From positions 1,302,001 to 1,366,000 of the forward strand of contig NZ_CP022303.1 in NCBI RefSeq assembly GCF_004216475.1: DNA of 64,000 bases, read 5' to 3'. Position numbers and translations under genes: made by a program. A model generated the notes under the pieces. That model had not been told where the DNA came from, searched no databases, and saw nothing but the letters and a program-made list of their open reading frames with translations. Shown here one piece after another: positions 47,201-59,005 of this stretch. Within the stretch, counting starts at the first letter, position 1; each line of letters begins with the position of its first letter. The stretch is from Thalassococcus sp. S3. GTDB taxonomy: Bacteria > Pseudomonadota > Alphaproteobacteria > Rhodobacterales > Rhodobacteraceae.

Positions 47201-47531
47201 GATTACGTTTGACGATTTCCTGAACGTCGATATCAGAGTGGGCCGCGTGGTGAAGGCCGAACCATTTCCGGAGGCCCGCAAGCCTGCGATCAAGATGTGG
47301 GTCGATTTCGGCGGAGAGATCGGCGAGAAGCGGTCTTCGGCGCAGATTACGGCGCATTACAGTCCGGATATGCTGGTGGGCCGTCAGGTTTTGGCGGTGG
47401 TGAATTTCCCCCCAAGGCAAATCGGTAAATTCATGTCGGAGGTGTTGGTGTTGGGTCTGCCCGATGCGAGCGGCGAGATCGTTTTGATCGGACCGGACAA
47501 GGATGTGCCGGTCGGGGGGCGGATGCATTGA
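47193..47531 (+). CDS. CsaA-like tRNA-binding protein
   Basis: A 112-residue single OB-fold protein of the CsaA family. VDIRVGRVVKAEPFPEARKPAIKMWVDFGGEIG and the C-terminal GFMSEVLVLGLPDASGEIVLI-like stretch (KFMSEVLVLGLPD) match the tRNA-binding domain also found in MetRS C-termini. CsaA has been linked with chaperone or export functions in other bacteria. It starts with GTG at 47193, inside the last codons of proC, behind GGGAG. It is coupled to the following dehydrogenase. Confidence 0.9.
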
Positions 47532-48484
47532 TGCGGCTTTTGATCACGCGTCCCATGCCAGAGGAGATCGAGACACGGGGGCGGAGCCTCTTCAATGTCG
47601 ATATGCGGGATGCCAATACGCCGCTGACAGAGGAAGAATTGCAGCGGGCGCTTGAGGACTATGATCTTGTGTTGCCTACCCTTGGAGATGCCTTTTCGGC
47701 GGACGTCTTTTCAACCGCCCGGTCGCGCTGCCGGCTGCTGGCAAACTTTGGAGTCGGTTACAATCATATAGATGTGGCTGCTGCCGATGCTGCGGGTGTT
47801 GCCGTCTCGAACACGCCGGGGGCTGTGACCGACGCCACCGCCGATATTGCGATCATGCTGATGCTGATGTCCGCACGCCGCGCGGCGGAGGGAGAGCGCC
47901 TGGTGCGCTCCGGTCAGTGGTCCGGCTGGCATCCGACACAGATGCTGGGCCTGCACGTGACCGGCAAGGCGCTGGGTGTCGTGGGTATGGGCCGTATCGG
48001 GCAGGCGATCGCACGACGGGCGCATTTCGGGTTCGGGATGGCGGTTCACTATCAAAGCCGCAGTGCGAAGGATCTGCCTTATCCCGCAGAGCGGCATGAG
48101 AGTCTTCAGGACCTGGCTGCGAATGTTGACGTGCTCGCAGTCGCGGTGCCCGGGGGAGCAGAGACCCATCATCTGATAGATGGGTCGGTTTTCAGCGCGA
48201 TGCGGACCGGAGCGCATCTGATCAACATTTCGCGTGGGGATGTCGTGGATGAAACGGCGCTGATTTCAGCGTTGGAGCGGGGGGAGATCGGTGGGGCCGG
48301 TCTGGATGTCTACGAGTTCGAGCCGAAGGTGCCGGACGCGTTGATCCGGTCTGACCGGGTGACGGTGTTGCCGCACCTGGGCACAGCCGCGCTGGAGGTG
48401 CGCACGGCGATGGGGCATATGGCGTTGGACAACCTGCAGGCCTTTGCCGCGGGCAAGCCCTTGCCCAACGCTGTCACGGCCTGA
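47531..48484 (+). CDS. D-2-hydroxyacid dehydrogenase (glyoxylate/hydroxypyruvate reductase type)
   Basis: A 317-residue NAD(P)-dependent dehydrogenase. It has the NAD loop VVGMGRIGQAIARRAHFGFGM near residue 150, LINISRGDVVDETALISAL (catalytic arginine), the glutamate in YEFEPKVPDALI and the histidine in VTVLPHLGTAA. Family members reduce glyoxylate or hydroxypyruvate. The ATG at 47531 touches the csaA stop codon. It ends one base before the converging tdk. Confidence 0.9.
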   Translation: MRLLITRPMPEEIETRGRSLFNVDMRDANTPLTEEELQRALEDYDLVLPTLGDAFSADVFSTARSRCRLLANFGVGYNHIDVAAADAAGVAVSNTPGAVTDATADIAIMLMLMSARRAAEGERLVRSGQWSGWHPTQMLGLHVTGKALGVVGMGRIGQAIARRAHFGFGMAVHYQSRSAKDLPYPAERHESLQDLAANVDVLAVAVPGGAETHHLIDGSVFSAMRTGAHLINISRGDVVDETALISALERGEIGGAGLDVYEFEPKVPDALIRSDRVTVLPHLGTAALEVRTAMGHMALDNLQAFAAGKPLPNAVTA

Positions 48485-49069
48485 TCATCCGCGATCCTTT
48501 ACCGCCTCTCGCCAATGCCGGCGACAGAGCGATACATACGTTTCGTTGCCGCCGATCTGGACCTGGGCGCCTTCGGTCAGGACACGCCCCTGATCGTCCT
48601 GGCGGATCACCATGGTGGCTTTCTTACCGCATTTGCAGATGGTGCGGACCTCGCGCATCTCGTCCGCCCAGGCAAGAAGGGCCGCGGATCCGGGAAAGAG
48701 GTTTCCCTGAAAATCCACACGCAGGCCGTAGCACATCACCGGTACGTTGAGATCGTCGACCACGCGCGCGAGTTGCCAGACCTGATCGCGCGTGAGGAAT
48801 TGTGCTTCATCCACAAAGACGCATCGGATTTCGACGCTGGCGAGGGCGGTGTCGATCCGGTCGAAGAGGTCGTCATCGGGAGAGAAAATTTCGGCCTCAC
48901 TGCCGATGCCGATGCGCGAGGCAATCCGTCCGGAGCCCGCGCGGCCATCGATGGCCGCGGTGAGCAGGAAGGTTGCCATCCCGTTTTCCCGGTAGTTGTG
49001 AGACGCCTGAAGCAGCACGGTCGATTTGCCGGCATTCATTGTGGAGTAGTTGAAGAAAAGCTTAGCCAT
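48485..49069 (-). CDS. tdk: Thymidine kinase
   Basis: Salvage enzyme phosphorylating thymidine. The 194-residue protein has the P-loop [16 protein letters not shown], the metal aspartate in VFVDEAQFL near residue 90 and the lasso region [15 protein letters not shown]. Zinc-binding cysteines are seen in CKCGKKATM and SLCRRHW. Standard size. Confidence 0.95.
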   Translation of the reverse strand: MAKLFFNYSTMNAGKSTVLLQASHNYRENGMATFLLTAAIDGRAGSGRIASRIGIGSEAEIFSPDDDLFDRIDTALASVEIRCVFVDEAQFLTRDQVWQLARVVDDLNVPVMCYGLRVDFQGNLFPGSAALLAWADEMREVRTICKCGKKATMVIRQDDQGRVLTEGAQVQIGGNETYVSLCRRHWREAVKDRG

Positions 49070-49166
49070 GGCTGTCCGTCTAAGCCGGGCGTCGGAGGCT
49101 CACAAGTGGGTTGCCTCGGGATGGGTTTCGGGGCAGGTGCCAAGGGGAGGAAGATGGAGGCGCGCG

Positions 49167-49898
49167 ATGACGGAAGAACTCGACCTGGGCGATCTGCCGG
49201 AGATCGTCGATGGCATGCTGCAGCCGGTGGATATCGACATGCTCGCAGCACCGGGAGATCCGAGGCATAAGCCGCGGATCCTGCTTCTTTACGGGTCCTT
49301 GCGGGAGGTAAGCTATTCCCGCAAAGCGGCGGAAGAGGCTGCGAGGGTTCTGCGCGCGCTGGGTTGCGAGACGCGGATCTATGACCCCGCAGGCCTGCCG
49401 CTGGTGGATGACGCGGATGCGGATCATCCCAAGGTCGCCGAATTGCGGGAGCTTGCGACCTGGTCGGAGGGTATGGTCTGGTCAAGCCCGGAGCGGCATG
49501 GCGCGATGACCGGCGTGATGAAAACCCAGATCGACTGGCTGCCGTTGTCGATGAAAGGGGGGATTCGGCCGACACAAGGCAAGACGCTGGCGGTGATGCA
49601 GGTGTCTGGCGGATCGCAGAGTTTCAACGCGGTGAATCAGATGCGCATTCTGGGGCGCTGGATGCGGATGGTGACGATCCCGAACCAGTCGAGCATTCCG
49701 AAGGCTTGGCTGGAATTCGGGCAGGACGGTCGGCTGCCCAATGGCCCGCTCTATCGTCGGATCGTGGACGTGATGGAAGAGTTGGTGAAGTTCACCTGGA
49801 TGCTGCGTGGGCGCAAGGATTATCTGGTCGACCGATACTCCGAACGGGTCGAGAGTGCCGAAGACGTGCACAAGAGGGTGTCGTTGAAGGGGATGTGA
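49167..49898 (+). CDS. arsH: ArsH organoarsenical oxidase / NADPH-dependent flavoprotein
   Basis: A 243-residue FMN flavodoxin-like protein. ArsH oxidises trivalent methyl- and aromatic arsenicals and also reduces quinones and azo dyes. Seen are [24 protein letters not shown] (FMN phosphate loop), [22 protein letters not shown] and the C-terminal [20 protein letters not shown] signature. The start at 49167 has GGAGG seven bases upstream. No arsR, arsB or arsC is in the window, so it stands alone. Confidence 0.92.
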   Translation: MTEELDLGDLPEIVDGMLQPVDIDMLAAPGDPRHKPRILLLYGSLREVSYSRKAAEEAARVLRALGCETRIYDPAGLPLVDDADADHPKVAELRELATWSEGMVWSSPERHGAMTGVMKTQIDWLPLSMKGGIRPTQGKTLAVMQVSGGSQSFNAVNQMRILGRWMRMVTIPNQSSIPKAWLEFGQDGRLPNGPLYRRIVDVMEELVKFTWMLRGRKDYLVDRYSERVESAEDVHKRVSLKGM

Positions 49899-49901
49899 GC
49901 C

Positions 49902-49943
49902 GGCGGGACGACGCTCTTGCAGCAAGCTGCAAGTCGCCCCGCC
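49902..49943. terminator. Bidirectional stem-loop between arsH and the KAS III gene
   Basis: Outer stem GGCGGG (49902-49907) with CCCGCC (49938-49943), continued by CGAC/GTCG, and an inner hairpin TTGCAG-CAAG-CTGCAA at 49917-49932. It lies between converging genes and probably ends both messages, though T runs are lacking. Confidence 0.65.
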
Positions 49944-49953
49944 CACCGTCCCG

Positions 49954-51081
49954 TCAGGCGTGGCGCTGGACGAGGACGGAGCCTACCGAATACCCGGCGC
50001 CGAAGGAACAGATCAGGCCATATTCCCCGTCTTCGAAATCATCCGAATACTTGGAAAAGGCAATGATCGATCCGGCGGAGGACGTGTTGGCATAATCCTG
50101 CAGGATGTTGGGCTGTTCGCCCGGTTCCGGCGTCCGGCCCAAGACCTTTTTGCCGATGAAATCGTTCATCGTCTTGTTGGCCTGGTGCAGCCAGAGGCGT
50201 TTGAGATCGCTGCTTTGAACACCATCGTCGTCCATGTGAGCAGCGATATGCTGACTGACCATGGGCAGCACCTCTTTGAAGACCTTACGGCCTTCCTGCA
50301 TGAATTGCATGTCGCGACGGTCTTTCATGCCATCGGGACGGGAGCGGCGAAGAAAACCGTTATTGTTGCGGATGTTGTTTGAAAACTCCGTGGCACAGCG
50401 GGTTGATTTGATTTCGAAATAGGGACCTTGCGCATCTTCGGCCCGTTCGATCAGGGTGGCCGTCGCCACATCGCCGAAGATGAAATGGCAGTCCCTGTCG
50501 CGCCATTCGAGATGCGCCGAGCAGATTTCCGGGTTGACCACCAGGGCCGAGCGGATGGAGCCGGAGCGGACCATGTCGGCGGCGGCCTGAATGCCAAAGG
50601 TCGCGGAGGAGCAGGCCACGTTCATATCGAAGGCGAATCCCTTGATATCCAGAAGTTTCTGGATCTCGATGGCGACGGCCGGATAGGCCCGTTCGAGGTT
50701 GGAGGCGGCGCAGATCACGGCCTCCACCTCCGCCGCCGTCTTACCGGCCTGCGCCAGGGCCTTGTTGGCCGCATCCACGGCCATTTCCGCCATCAGCGAC
50801 GGTTCGTCGTCGGCGCGCTGGCGCAGTAGGGGATGCATGACTTCGGGATCCAGGATGCCGGACTTGTCGATCACATAGCGCTGCTCGATCCCGCTGGCCT
50901 TGACGATGAAGTCTTCGGACGAATGCTCTTTCGCGGTGATCTCACCGGCGGCGATGGCCGCGGCGTGTTCGGCGTTGAACCTGTCGGCATAGGCGTTGAA
51001 GGCGGCGACCAGTTCGGCGTTGGTGATGGTCTTTTCCGGGGTAAAGACCCCGGTGCCGGTGATGGCGGGAATGTGGCTCAC
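49954..51081 (-). CDS. Beta-ketoacyl-ACP synthase III (long form)
   Basis: A thiolase-fold condensing enzyme of about 375 residues, longer than FabH (about 320). The catalytic triad is visible: cysteine in FDMNVACSSATFGIQ near residue 155, histidine in LWLHQANKTMNDF near 295, asparagine in YANTSSAGSIIAF near 332. The longer N-terminal part includes NAYADRFNAEH and HSSEDFIVKASGIEQRYV. The role may be to start a special fatty acid or quinolone-like chain instead of bulk synthesis. The GTG at 51081 (VSHIPAITGTG) fits homologues; an ATG at 51099 is also possible. Confidence 0.85.
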   Translation of the reverse strand: MSHIPAITGTGVFTPEKTITNAELVAAFNAYADRFNAEHAAAIAAGEITAKEHSSEDFIVKASGIEQRYVIDKSGILDPEVMHPLLRQRADDEPSLMAEMAVDAANKALAQAGKTAAEVEAVICAASNLERAYPAVAIEIQKLLDIKGFAFDMNVACSSATFGIQAAADMVRSGSIRSALVVNPEICSAHLEWRDRDCHFIFGDVATATLIERAEDAQGPYFEIKSTRCATEFSNNIRNNNGFLRRSRPDGMKDRRDMQFMQEGRKVFKEVLPMVSQHIAAHMDDDGVQSSDLKRLWLHQANKTMNDFIGKKVLGRTPEPGEQPNILQDYANTSSAGSIIAFSKYSDDFEDGEYGLICSFGAGYSVGSVLVQRHA

Positions 51082-51158
51082 GATTTGCCCCTGACACATT
51101 GCGTTTGGCCGAAATTATAGGCGCGACGCGAAAGGGGCAAGCCGGTGCTGTAGCCGGA

Positions 51159-51233
51159 TCAGATCAGCGGCACGATCGGAACGTCGCAGGCCGTGAGCAG
51201 GAAAAGGCTCAGGAAGGCAAAGGTCATGCGCAT
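51159..51233 (-). CDS. Very small putative lipoprotein (24 residues)
   Basis: The frame starts at ATG 51233 with GGAG nine bases upstream and ends with TGA at 51159. The product, MRMTFAFLSLFLLTACDVP and a few further residues, consists of a signal peptide with a clear lipobox (LLTAC), leaving a mature peptide of about ten residues. Tiny entericidin-like lipoproteins of this design are known, but I do not recognise this one. It lies between the KAS III and DUF900 genes on the same strand. Confidence 0.5.
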   Translation of the reverse strand: MRMTFAFLSLFLLTACDVPIVPLI

Positions 51234-51285
51234 CTGTTCGGTCTCCATATCGACAAGGGTAACCTGGGGCTGAAATGTGGCGATA

Positions 51286-52497
51286 CTAGGGCCCTGTGAT
51301 CCGCCAGATGGCACCTGTCTCGGTGTCGATCTGCACAAGGCCCTCCCGTTTGTCGGCGCTCAGGCCCAGATTTACCTTGCGATAGATGTCCGACAGGATC
51401 GACGTGTTCTCGGCGAAATAGACGTGCCCGAAGAAGTCGGAGATCACGTTTGAGGCATCGATGACCACGATCCCCTCCAGGGCTTGAAGCACTTCGGACG
51501 CATCTCCGATCCGGTCATAGCCGTTGAACCGGCGCGACGCCTTGAGAGCGGTGTCGTTGGACGAAGCATAAAGCGTCACGGGCTCTGGCAAAGCACGGAA
51601 GGCGGGGGCCAGCTGCTCGGTGAAAACACGGGCGTCGATGTCGGGCGCGGCAAGGATGACGGTGCGGATGCGGGCGGCAGCCTCCGGGTCTTCGCGGATC
51701 AGGTCGGTGAGCGCGTAGGACAGGATCTGCGTGCCCATGGAATGCGCGATCACCACGACGCGGTCGGCGCCCTGGTTGGAGAGTTTGGCCAGCACCTCTT
51801 TCATCCGGGGCTGGGTGACGCGGACCATGTTGCTGTCGTGAGGGTAGGCGGCGGTGGCCCCTTTGGAGGGCCAGGAAAAGAAGACGGCGGGTCCGTCGAA
51901 TTCCAGATCATGCTTCATCTGTGCCATGCGGCGGGCCGCTTTTTCGAATGTGGTCGAATAGCCGTGGACATAGAGCAGAACGGCATTGGCGGAGGTGTTG
52001 GCCAATTCGGTACGCAGGGCCGAGAGGACGGCGTCCTCGGTGCCGATCAGCACGTCCTGAAGGACGATGTGGCGGGCGGGGTCCATGCCGAAGATCTTTC
52101 GCTCCAGCCAGCCGGGCGTCTCAAGCTCACCGCGTGTGTGGATCGTGGGTATGGAGACATCGGCCTGCCCCCAGAGAAGGACCCCGTGATCGGAGGTGAA
52201 CTGGTCCGCGGGTCGACGTCCGGGATCGGCGGAGAGTCCCCGATTGGTGGCAAAGGAGACGCGGACGTTGAAGAACGGCTCCTCGGGTTCGGGCGGGGCG
52301 ATCATGACGGGCTCTTCAAGGATGATCACCTCGTCGGGCGGAGGGACCGATGCGGAGAGGTTTTCCTCCAGCTCCGACGCAAACTCCTCCACTTCAATTG
52401 CCATTTCGGCGGGGCGTTGGCTGAGCGTGGGGGCCAGGACGAGAACGATGGCCAACGTGAGTGCCAGGCCTGCGATGAGGATGAGAAGGCGTTTCAT
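51286..52497 (-). CDS. DUF900 alpha/beta hydrolase, membrane anchored
   Basis: A 403-residue protein with an N-terminal membrane anchor or signal (RLLILIAGLALTLAIVLVLAP) and a Glu/Pro-rich linker (residues about 35-75), followed by a DUF900 hydrolase domain: VRVSFATNRGL, NAVLLYVHGYSTTFEKAARR, the nucleophile elbow VIAHSMGTQI near residue 250 and VILAAPDIDARVF after it. The domain faces the periplasm. Substrate unknown. Confidence 0.85.
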   Translation of the reverse strand: MKRLLILIAGLALTLAIVLVLAPTLSQRPAEMAIEVEEFASELEENLSASVPPPDEVIILEEPVMIAPPEPEEPFFNVRVSFATNRGLSADPGRRPADQFTSDHGVLLWGQADVSIPTIHTRGELETPGWLERKIFGMDPARHIVLQDVLIGTEDAVLSALRTELANTSANAVLLYVHGYSTTFEKAARRMAQMKHDLEFDGPAVFFSWPSKGATAAYPHDSNMVRVTQPRMKEVLAKLSNQGADRVVVIAHSMGTQILSYALTDLIREDPEAAARIRTVILAAPDIDARVFTEQLAPAFRALPEPVTLYASSNDTALKASRRFNGYDRIGDASEVLQALEGIVVIDASNVISDFFGHVYFAENTSILSDIYRKVNLGLSADKREGLVQIDTETGAIWRITGP

Positions 52498-52578
52498 GGA
52501 ATGAGGTCCCCGGTGATGCGTGAACGCGCGGGATCAGGGTAGCTTGGGTGGGATGGGATTGTCGATTGGTTTGGAGTC

Positions 52579-52974
52579 TTAGAGGCTTTTGAATCTTGTG
52601 CCTTTGCCAACCGGTAGCTCGAATAAACCGTTTTCGTTTGTCTTGCGTTGCAACAGCAGCTTGTCCCATTGCCACATAAGCGTAGCGGCTTGCTCATTGA
52701 TCCGTTGCTTTTGAACGGAGCTATTCAGATAGAAAGCGAGTACGCCTGAATTCAAGATTGCCGCTCTCTCAGGTTTTCGCTTTGCGTTTGCCCGATCTTT
52801 GGAGATGACGATCCAATCGCGTTCGCGGCCAAGCGTTTCAAAATACTCAATATCTGAGATGTCATGTGAGAACTTTTCACGAAGGGCCCAAACCTCATGG
52901 CCGTCCACTTTTACAAGCTCGTGCATCGCCCGCGCAATCGCAGGTGGCATGTTATGGTCAAGGAGTGCTTTCAA
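52579..52974 (-). CDS. PIN-like toxin, VapC45 type
   Basis: A 131-residue PIN-like protein. It opens with LKALLDHNMPPAIARAMHEL and continues EVWALREKFSHDISDIEYFETLGRERDWIVISKDRA, where the Asp residues of LLDHN, SDIEYF and SKDRA make a PIN-type metal site. It resembles the toxin of VapBC45-type pairs. The start is most likely the TTG at 52974, which gives the usual [M]KxLLDHN start and overlaps the antitoxin's last 17 bases; an ATG at 52998 is less likely. GC is about 47%, lower than the neighbours. Confidence 0.75.
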   Translation of the reverse strand: MKALLDHNMPPAIARAMHELVKVDGHEVWALREKFSHDISDIEYFETLGRERDWIVISKDRANAKRKPERAAILNSGVLAFYLNSSVQKQRINEQAATLMWQWDKLLLQRKTNENGLFELPVGKGTRFKSL

Positions 52975-53656
52975 TGGCTGCTTGGGCCATGACCTCATCA
53001 AGCGTGCGTTCGTAAAATATCGCAGCCTGAATGGACTTTTTGGGTATCTCGTAGATTTTTGACAGGTAGCCGATATCCTGGAACACTTGGAACTCTTCAT
53101 AAAGGGTTGACGTCGAAACCCCGTAGTCTTCTAGGATCGGCGCGCCAAAGAGGCGTTTAGGGTCGATGACGATGGCTTTCCACCGATAAGGTCGCCAAAG
53201 CACGGCCTGGCCATTTTCAAACTCCAGATCGTTAAGAGATTGATCAATGATTTTGGCAAAGACTTTTTGTCCTGGACGACGACGTGAAAGGCTCATGAGC
53301 TCTCCGTCTTCCTCAACCGCATCGATAAGTATCTCCGCTCCATCGGTTTTGAACTGCAACGAGGCGAGAGGATGATCCACTCCGAACAGCTTCTTCGCGT
53401 GCGAAATCGCAAATCTGATTGCCTGGAGAGAAATGTTGGCTCTCCGCAACGCTTTCACGATGCGTAGCTCGACCAAGTCAGAAAAGCTGATCTCGGTTGC
53501 GTCTTCTATTGCTTGGTAGTGAGCCTGCCAAAGCGGGGATGTTGCACCTGAACCTCTCGTCCAGCGCAAGATGTCTTGCGGTCTGCTCCCGATAAGGCGA
53601 GCCGCTTCTCGAGGGGTGTATATCCCTTCTCCAAGAACTGTAACGTCGAGCGGCAC
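52958..53656 (-). CDS. DUF433/MerR-type antitoxin, VapB45 type
   Basis: A 232-residue protein with an N-terminal MerR-like helix-turn-helix (GIYTPREAARLIGSRPQDILRWTRG) and a central and C-terminal DUF433-like part (ISFSDLVELRIVKALRRANISLQAIRFAI near residue 60, then FQDIGYLSKIYEIPKKSIQAAIFYE). The start is the GTG at 53656 behind GGAGG; a TTG further up would lie in the promoter. A promoter with TTACTT, 18 bases, TATAAC (53676-53681 for the -10) gives a very short leader. It precedes the toxin and probably represses the pair. Confidence 0.72.
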   Translation of the reverse strand: MPLDVTVLGEGIYTPREAARLIGSRPQDILRWTRGSGATSPLWQAHYQAIEDATEISFSDLVELRIVKALRRANISLQAIRFAISHAKKLFGVDHPLASLQFKTDGAEILIDAVEEDGELMSLSRRRPGQKVFAKIIDQSLNDLEFENGQAVLWRPYRWKAIVIDPKRLFGAPILEDYGVSTSTLYEEFQVFQDIGYLSKIYEIPKKSIQAAIFYERTLDEVMAQAAIESTP

Positions 53657-53714
53657 GATAACCTCCGTTGGTGACGTTATAGTCAGAGCACTCAACGAAA
53701 AGTAAACTCTTTCG

Positions 53715-57047
<3,333 letters not shown>

Positions 57048-57165
57048 GGCCGGGCCCTCTATGTCGTGCGTCGGGCGCCCCCTGCGCCCAAATTGTCCTG
57101 CCTTATAGGGATGGCGCCCCGAGGTGCAAGAGGGAGTTCCGGTTTGCTGTGCCGGGTGCACCCCA

Positions 57166-57264
57166 TCTCTCCACTTTCTCCAAATACCCAAATCAACATC
57201 TATAAAATGCGCAGGCCTTTGCCCATGAGACGGTGGATTTGGGTATTTGGAGAAAGTGGAGAGA
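57166..57264. repeat. 29-nt inverted repeat pair upstream of bchE
   Basis: The arms at 57166-57194 and 57236-57264 are perfect reverse complements (left arm begins TCTCTCCACTTTCTCC and ends with ACCCAAATC), with a 41-base spacer. It lies in the divergent gap between carB and bchE. A related copy (27 of 29 identical) is at 59574-59602, facing a degenerate arm at 59628-59654, on the other side of bchE-bchJ. Confidence 0.85.
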
Positions 57265-57269
57265 CTGGT

Positions 57270-57295
57270 TTGATCTATGTCAACTTAAGTTGACA
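57270..57295 (+). promoter_or_regulatory. Overlapping FnrL-like and PpsR/CrtJ-like boxes of bchE
   Basis: TTGAT-CTAT-GTCAA at 57270-57283 matches the FNR consensus TTGAT-N4-ATCAA at nine of ten positions. TGTCAACTTAAGTTGACA at 57278-57295 is a perfect palindrome and fits the PpsR/CrtJ pattern TGT-N12-ACA. The boxes overlap by six bases. FnrL activation and PpsR repression of bchE are known in Rhodobacter; use of both here is inferred. A TAAAAT -10-like hexamer follows at 57298-57303. Confidence 0.7.
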
Positions 57296-57340
57296 AATAA
57301 AATGTCAATCTTGTCGGGTCAGCTGCGAGGAGCCCCCGTC

Positions 57341-59005
57341 ATGCGTATTCTGTTCATCCACCCGAATTACCGCTCCGGCGGGGCAGAGATCGCAGGCACG
57401 TGGCCGCCCGCCTGGGTCGCTTACCTGACAGGCCATTTGCGCACCGCCGGATTTGACGATGTGCAATTCATTGATGCGATGACAAATGATATCTCCGACG
57501 AGGCGCTTGGTGACCGGATCGCCGAGATGCAGCCTGACGTCGTGGGTGTTACTGCTATCACGCCATCAATTTACCGTGCCGAGGAGGTGTTGAAAATCGC
57601 CAAGGCCCGCGCGCCGGGTGCGGTGCGCGTTCTCGGCGGCGTGCATGCGACCTTCATGTATAAACAGGTGCTCAGCGAAGCCCTCTGGATCGATGTCATC
57701 GTGCGCGGCGAAGGCGAAGAGATCTGCACCGAATTGATGCTCGCCATCGAAGACGGGCGCTGGCCCGCCGAACGGCACAAGATCAAGGGGCTTGCCTTTC
57801 GGGACGGCGAGGAGATTGTGGCCACTCCGGCGGCCAGCACGGTCAAGGATCTCGAAGCGATCAAACCTGACTGGACCATTCTTGACTGGGAGAAGTATCA
57901 ATACATCCCCCTCGGCACACGTGTCGCCATCCCGAACATGGCGCGGGGCTGTCCGTTCACCTGTTCCTTTTGTTCGCAATGGAAATTCTGGCGTGATTAT
58001 CGGGTGCGCGACCCTAAAGCGGTCGTGGACGAGATCGAGGATCTGGTGGAAAACCACGGTGTGGGCTTCTTCATCCTCGCCGACGAGGAACCCACCATCA
58101 ACCGCAAGAAATTCATTCAGTTCTGTGAAGAGCTGATCGCGCGCGGCCTGCCTGATCGCGTCAAATGGGGCATCAATACTCGTGTCACCGACATCTACCG
58201 TGACCGGGATCTGCTGAAATTCTATCGCAAGGCCGGGCTCGTTCATGTCAGCCTTGGCACCGAAGCGGCGGCGCAGATGAAGCTCGACCAGTTCAACAAG
58301 GAAACGAAGGTCGAAGAGAACAAGGAAGCCATCCGCCTTCTGCGGGACGCCGATATTCTGGTCGAGGCGCAGTTCATCGTAGGTTTGGACAACGAAACGC
58401 CCGAGACGCTGGAAGAAACCTACCAGATGGCCTGGGACTGGCAGCCCGATCTGGCCAACTGGTCCATGTATACACCCTGGCCGTTCACGCCTCTGTTTCA
58501 GGAACTCAAGGATCAGGTCGAGGTTTTCGACTTCTCCCGCTACAACTTCGTGACCCCCATCATGAAGCCCGCCGCGATGGAGCGGGGCGAGCTTCTGGAC
58601 GGCGTAATGAACAATTACCGCCGTTTCTACATGAAAAAGGCGCTCTTTCATTATCCATGGCGGGGCACCGGGTTCCGGCGCCGCTATCTCTTGGGATGCC
58701 TCTATGCCTTTCTGAAGGCCGGCTTTGCGCGGACATTCTATGACCTCGGCAAGGTCGGCTATACCGGCCCCCAATCCAAAAACCGGCTTGATTTCCAGTT
58801 CGACGAGACCCGCCAGATCGCCGAGGCGCAGATGGCCGACTGGGAAGCCTCCGCCGACCGTGCCGCTCGCGCTGCCGAACGCCGCGAAGCCATCCGCGCG
58901 CAGGGCAAGGCGCGGGCTGTCGAACGCAAGGCCTCGTTCAAAATGCCCAACGGTGCAGAGATCAAAGCCTGTGGCGGTGGCGACCAACAGATGGAGGATG
59001 TCTGA
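57341..59005 (+). CDS. bchE: Mg-protoporphyrin IX monomethyl ester oxidative cyclase, anaerobic (BchE)
   Basis: B12-binding radical SAM enzyme that forms the isocyclic ring of bacteriochlorophyll without oxygen. The 554-residue product has the N-terminal cobalamin-binding domain ([14 protein letters not shown], then [13 protein letters not shown]), the [4Fe-4S] motif CPFTCSFC (C204, C208, C211) and radical SAM strands such as [13 protein letters not shown], with a C-terminal domain rich in basic and helical residues. The start at 57341 has GAGGAG upstream. bchJ overlaps by eight bases. No other pigment gene is next to it. Confidence 0.96.
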   Translation: MRILFIHPNYRSGGAEIAGTWPPAWVAYLTGHLRTAGFDDVQFIDAMTNDISDEALGDRIAEMQPDVVGVTAITPSIYRAEEVLKIAKARAPGAVRVLGGVHATFMYKQVLSEALWIDVIVRGEGEEICTELMLAIEDGRWPAERHKIKGLAFRDGEEIVATPAASTVKDLEAIKPDWTILDWEKYQYIPLGTRVAIPNMARGCPFTCSFCSQWKFWRDYRVRDPKAVVDEIEDLVENHGVGFFILADEEPTINRKKFIQFCEELIARGLPDRVKWGINTRVTDIYRDRDLLKFYRKAGLVHVSLGTEAAAQMKLDQFNKETKVEENKEAIRLLRDADILVEAQFIVGLDNETPETLEETYQMAWDWQPDLANWSMYTPWPFTPLFQELKDQVEVFDFSRYNFVTPIMKPAAMERGELLDGVMNNYRRFYMKKALFHYPWRGTGFRRRYLLGCLYAFLKAGFARTFYDLGKVGYTGPQSKNRLDFQFDETRQIAEAQMADWEASADRAARAAERREAIRAQGKARAVERKASFKMPNGAEIKACGGGDQQMEDV

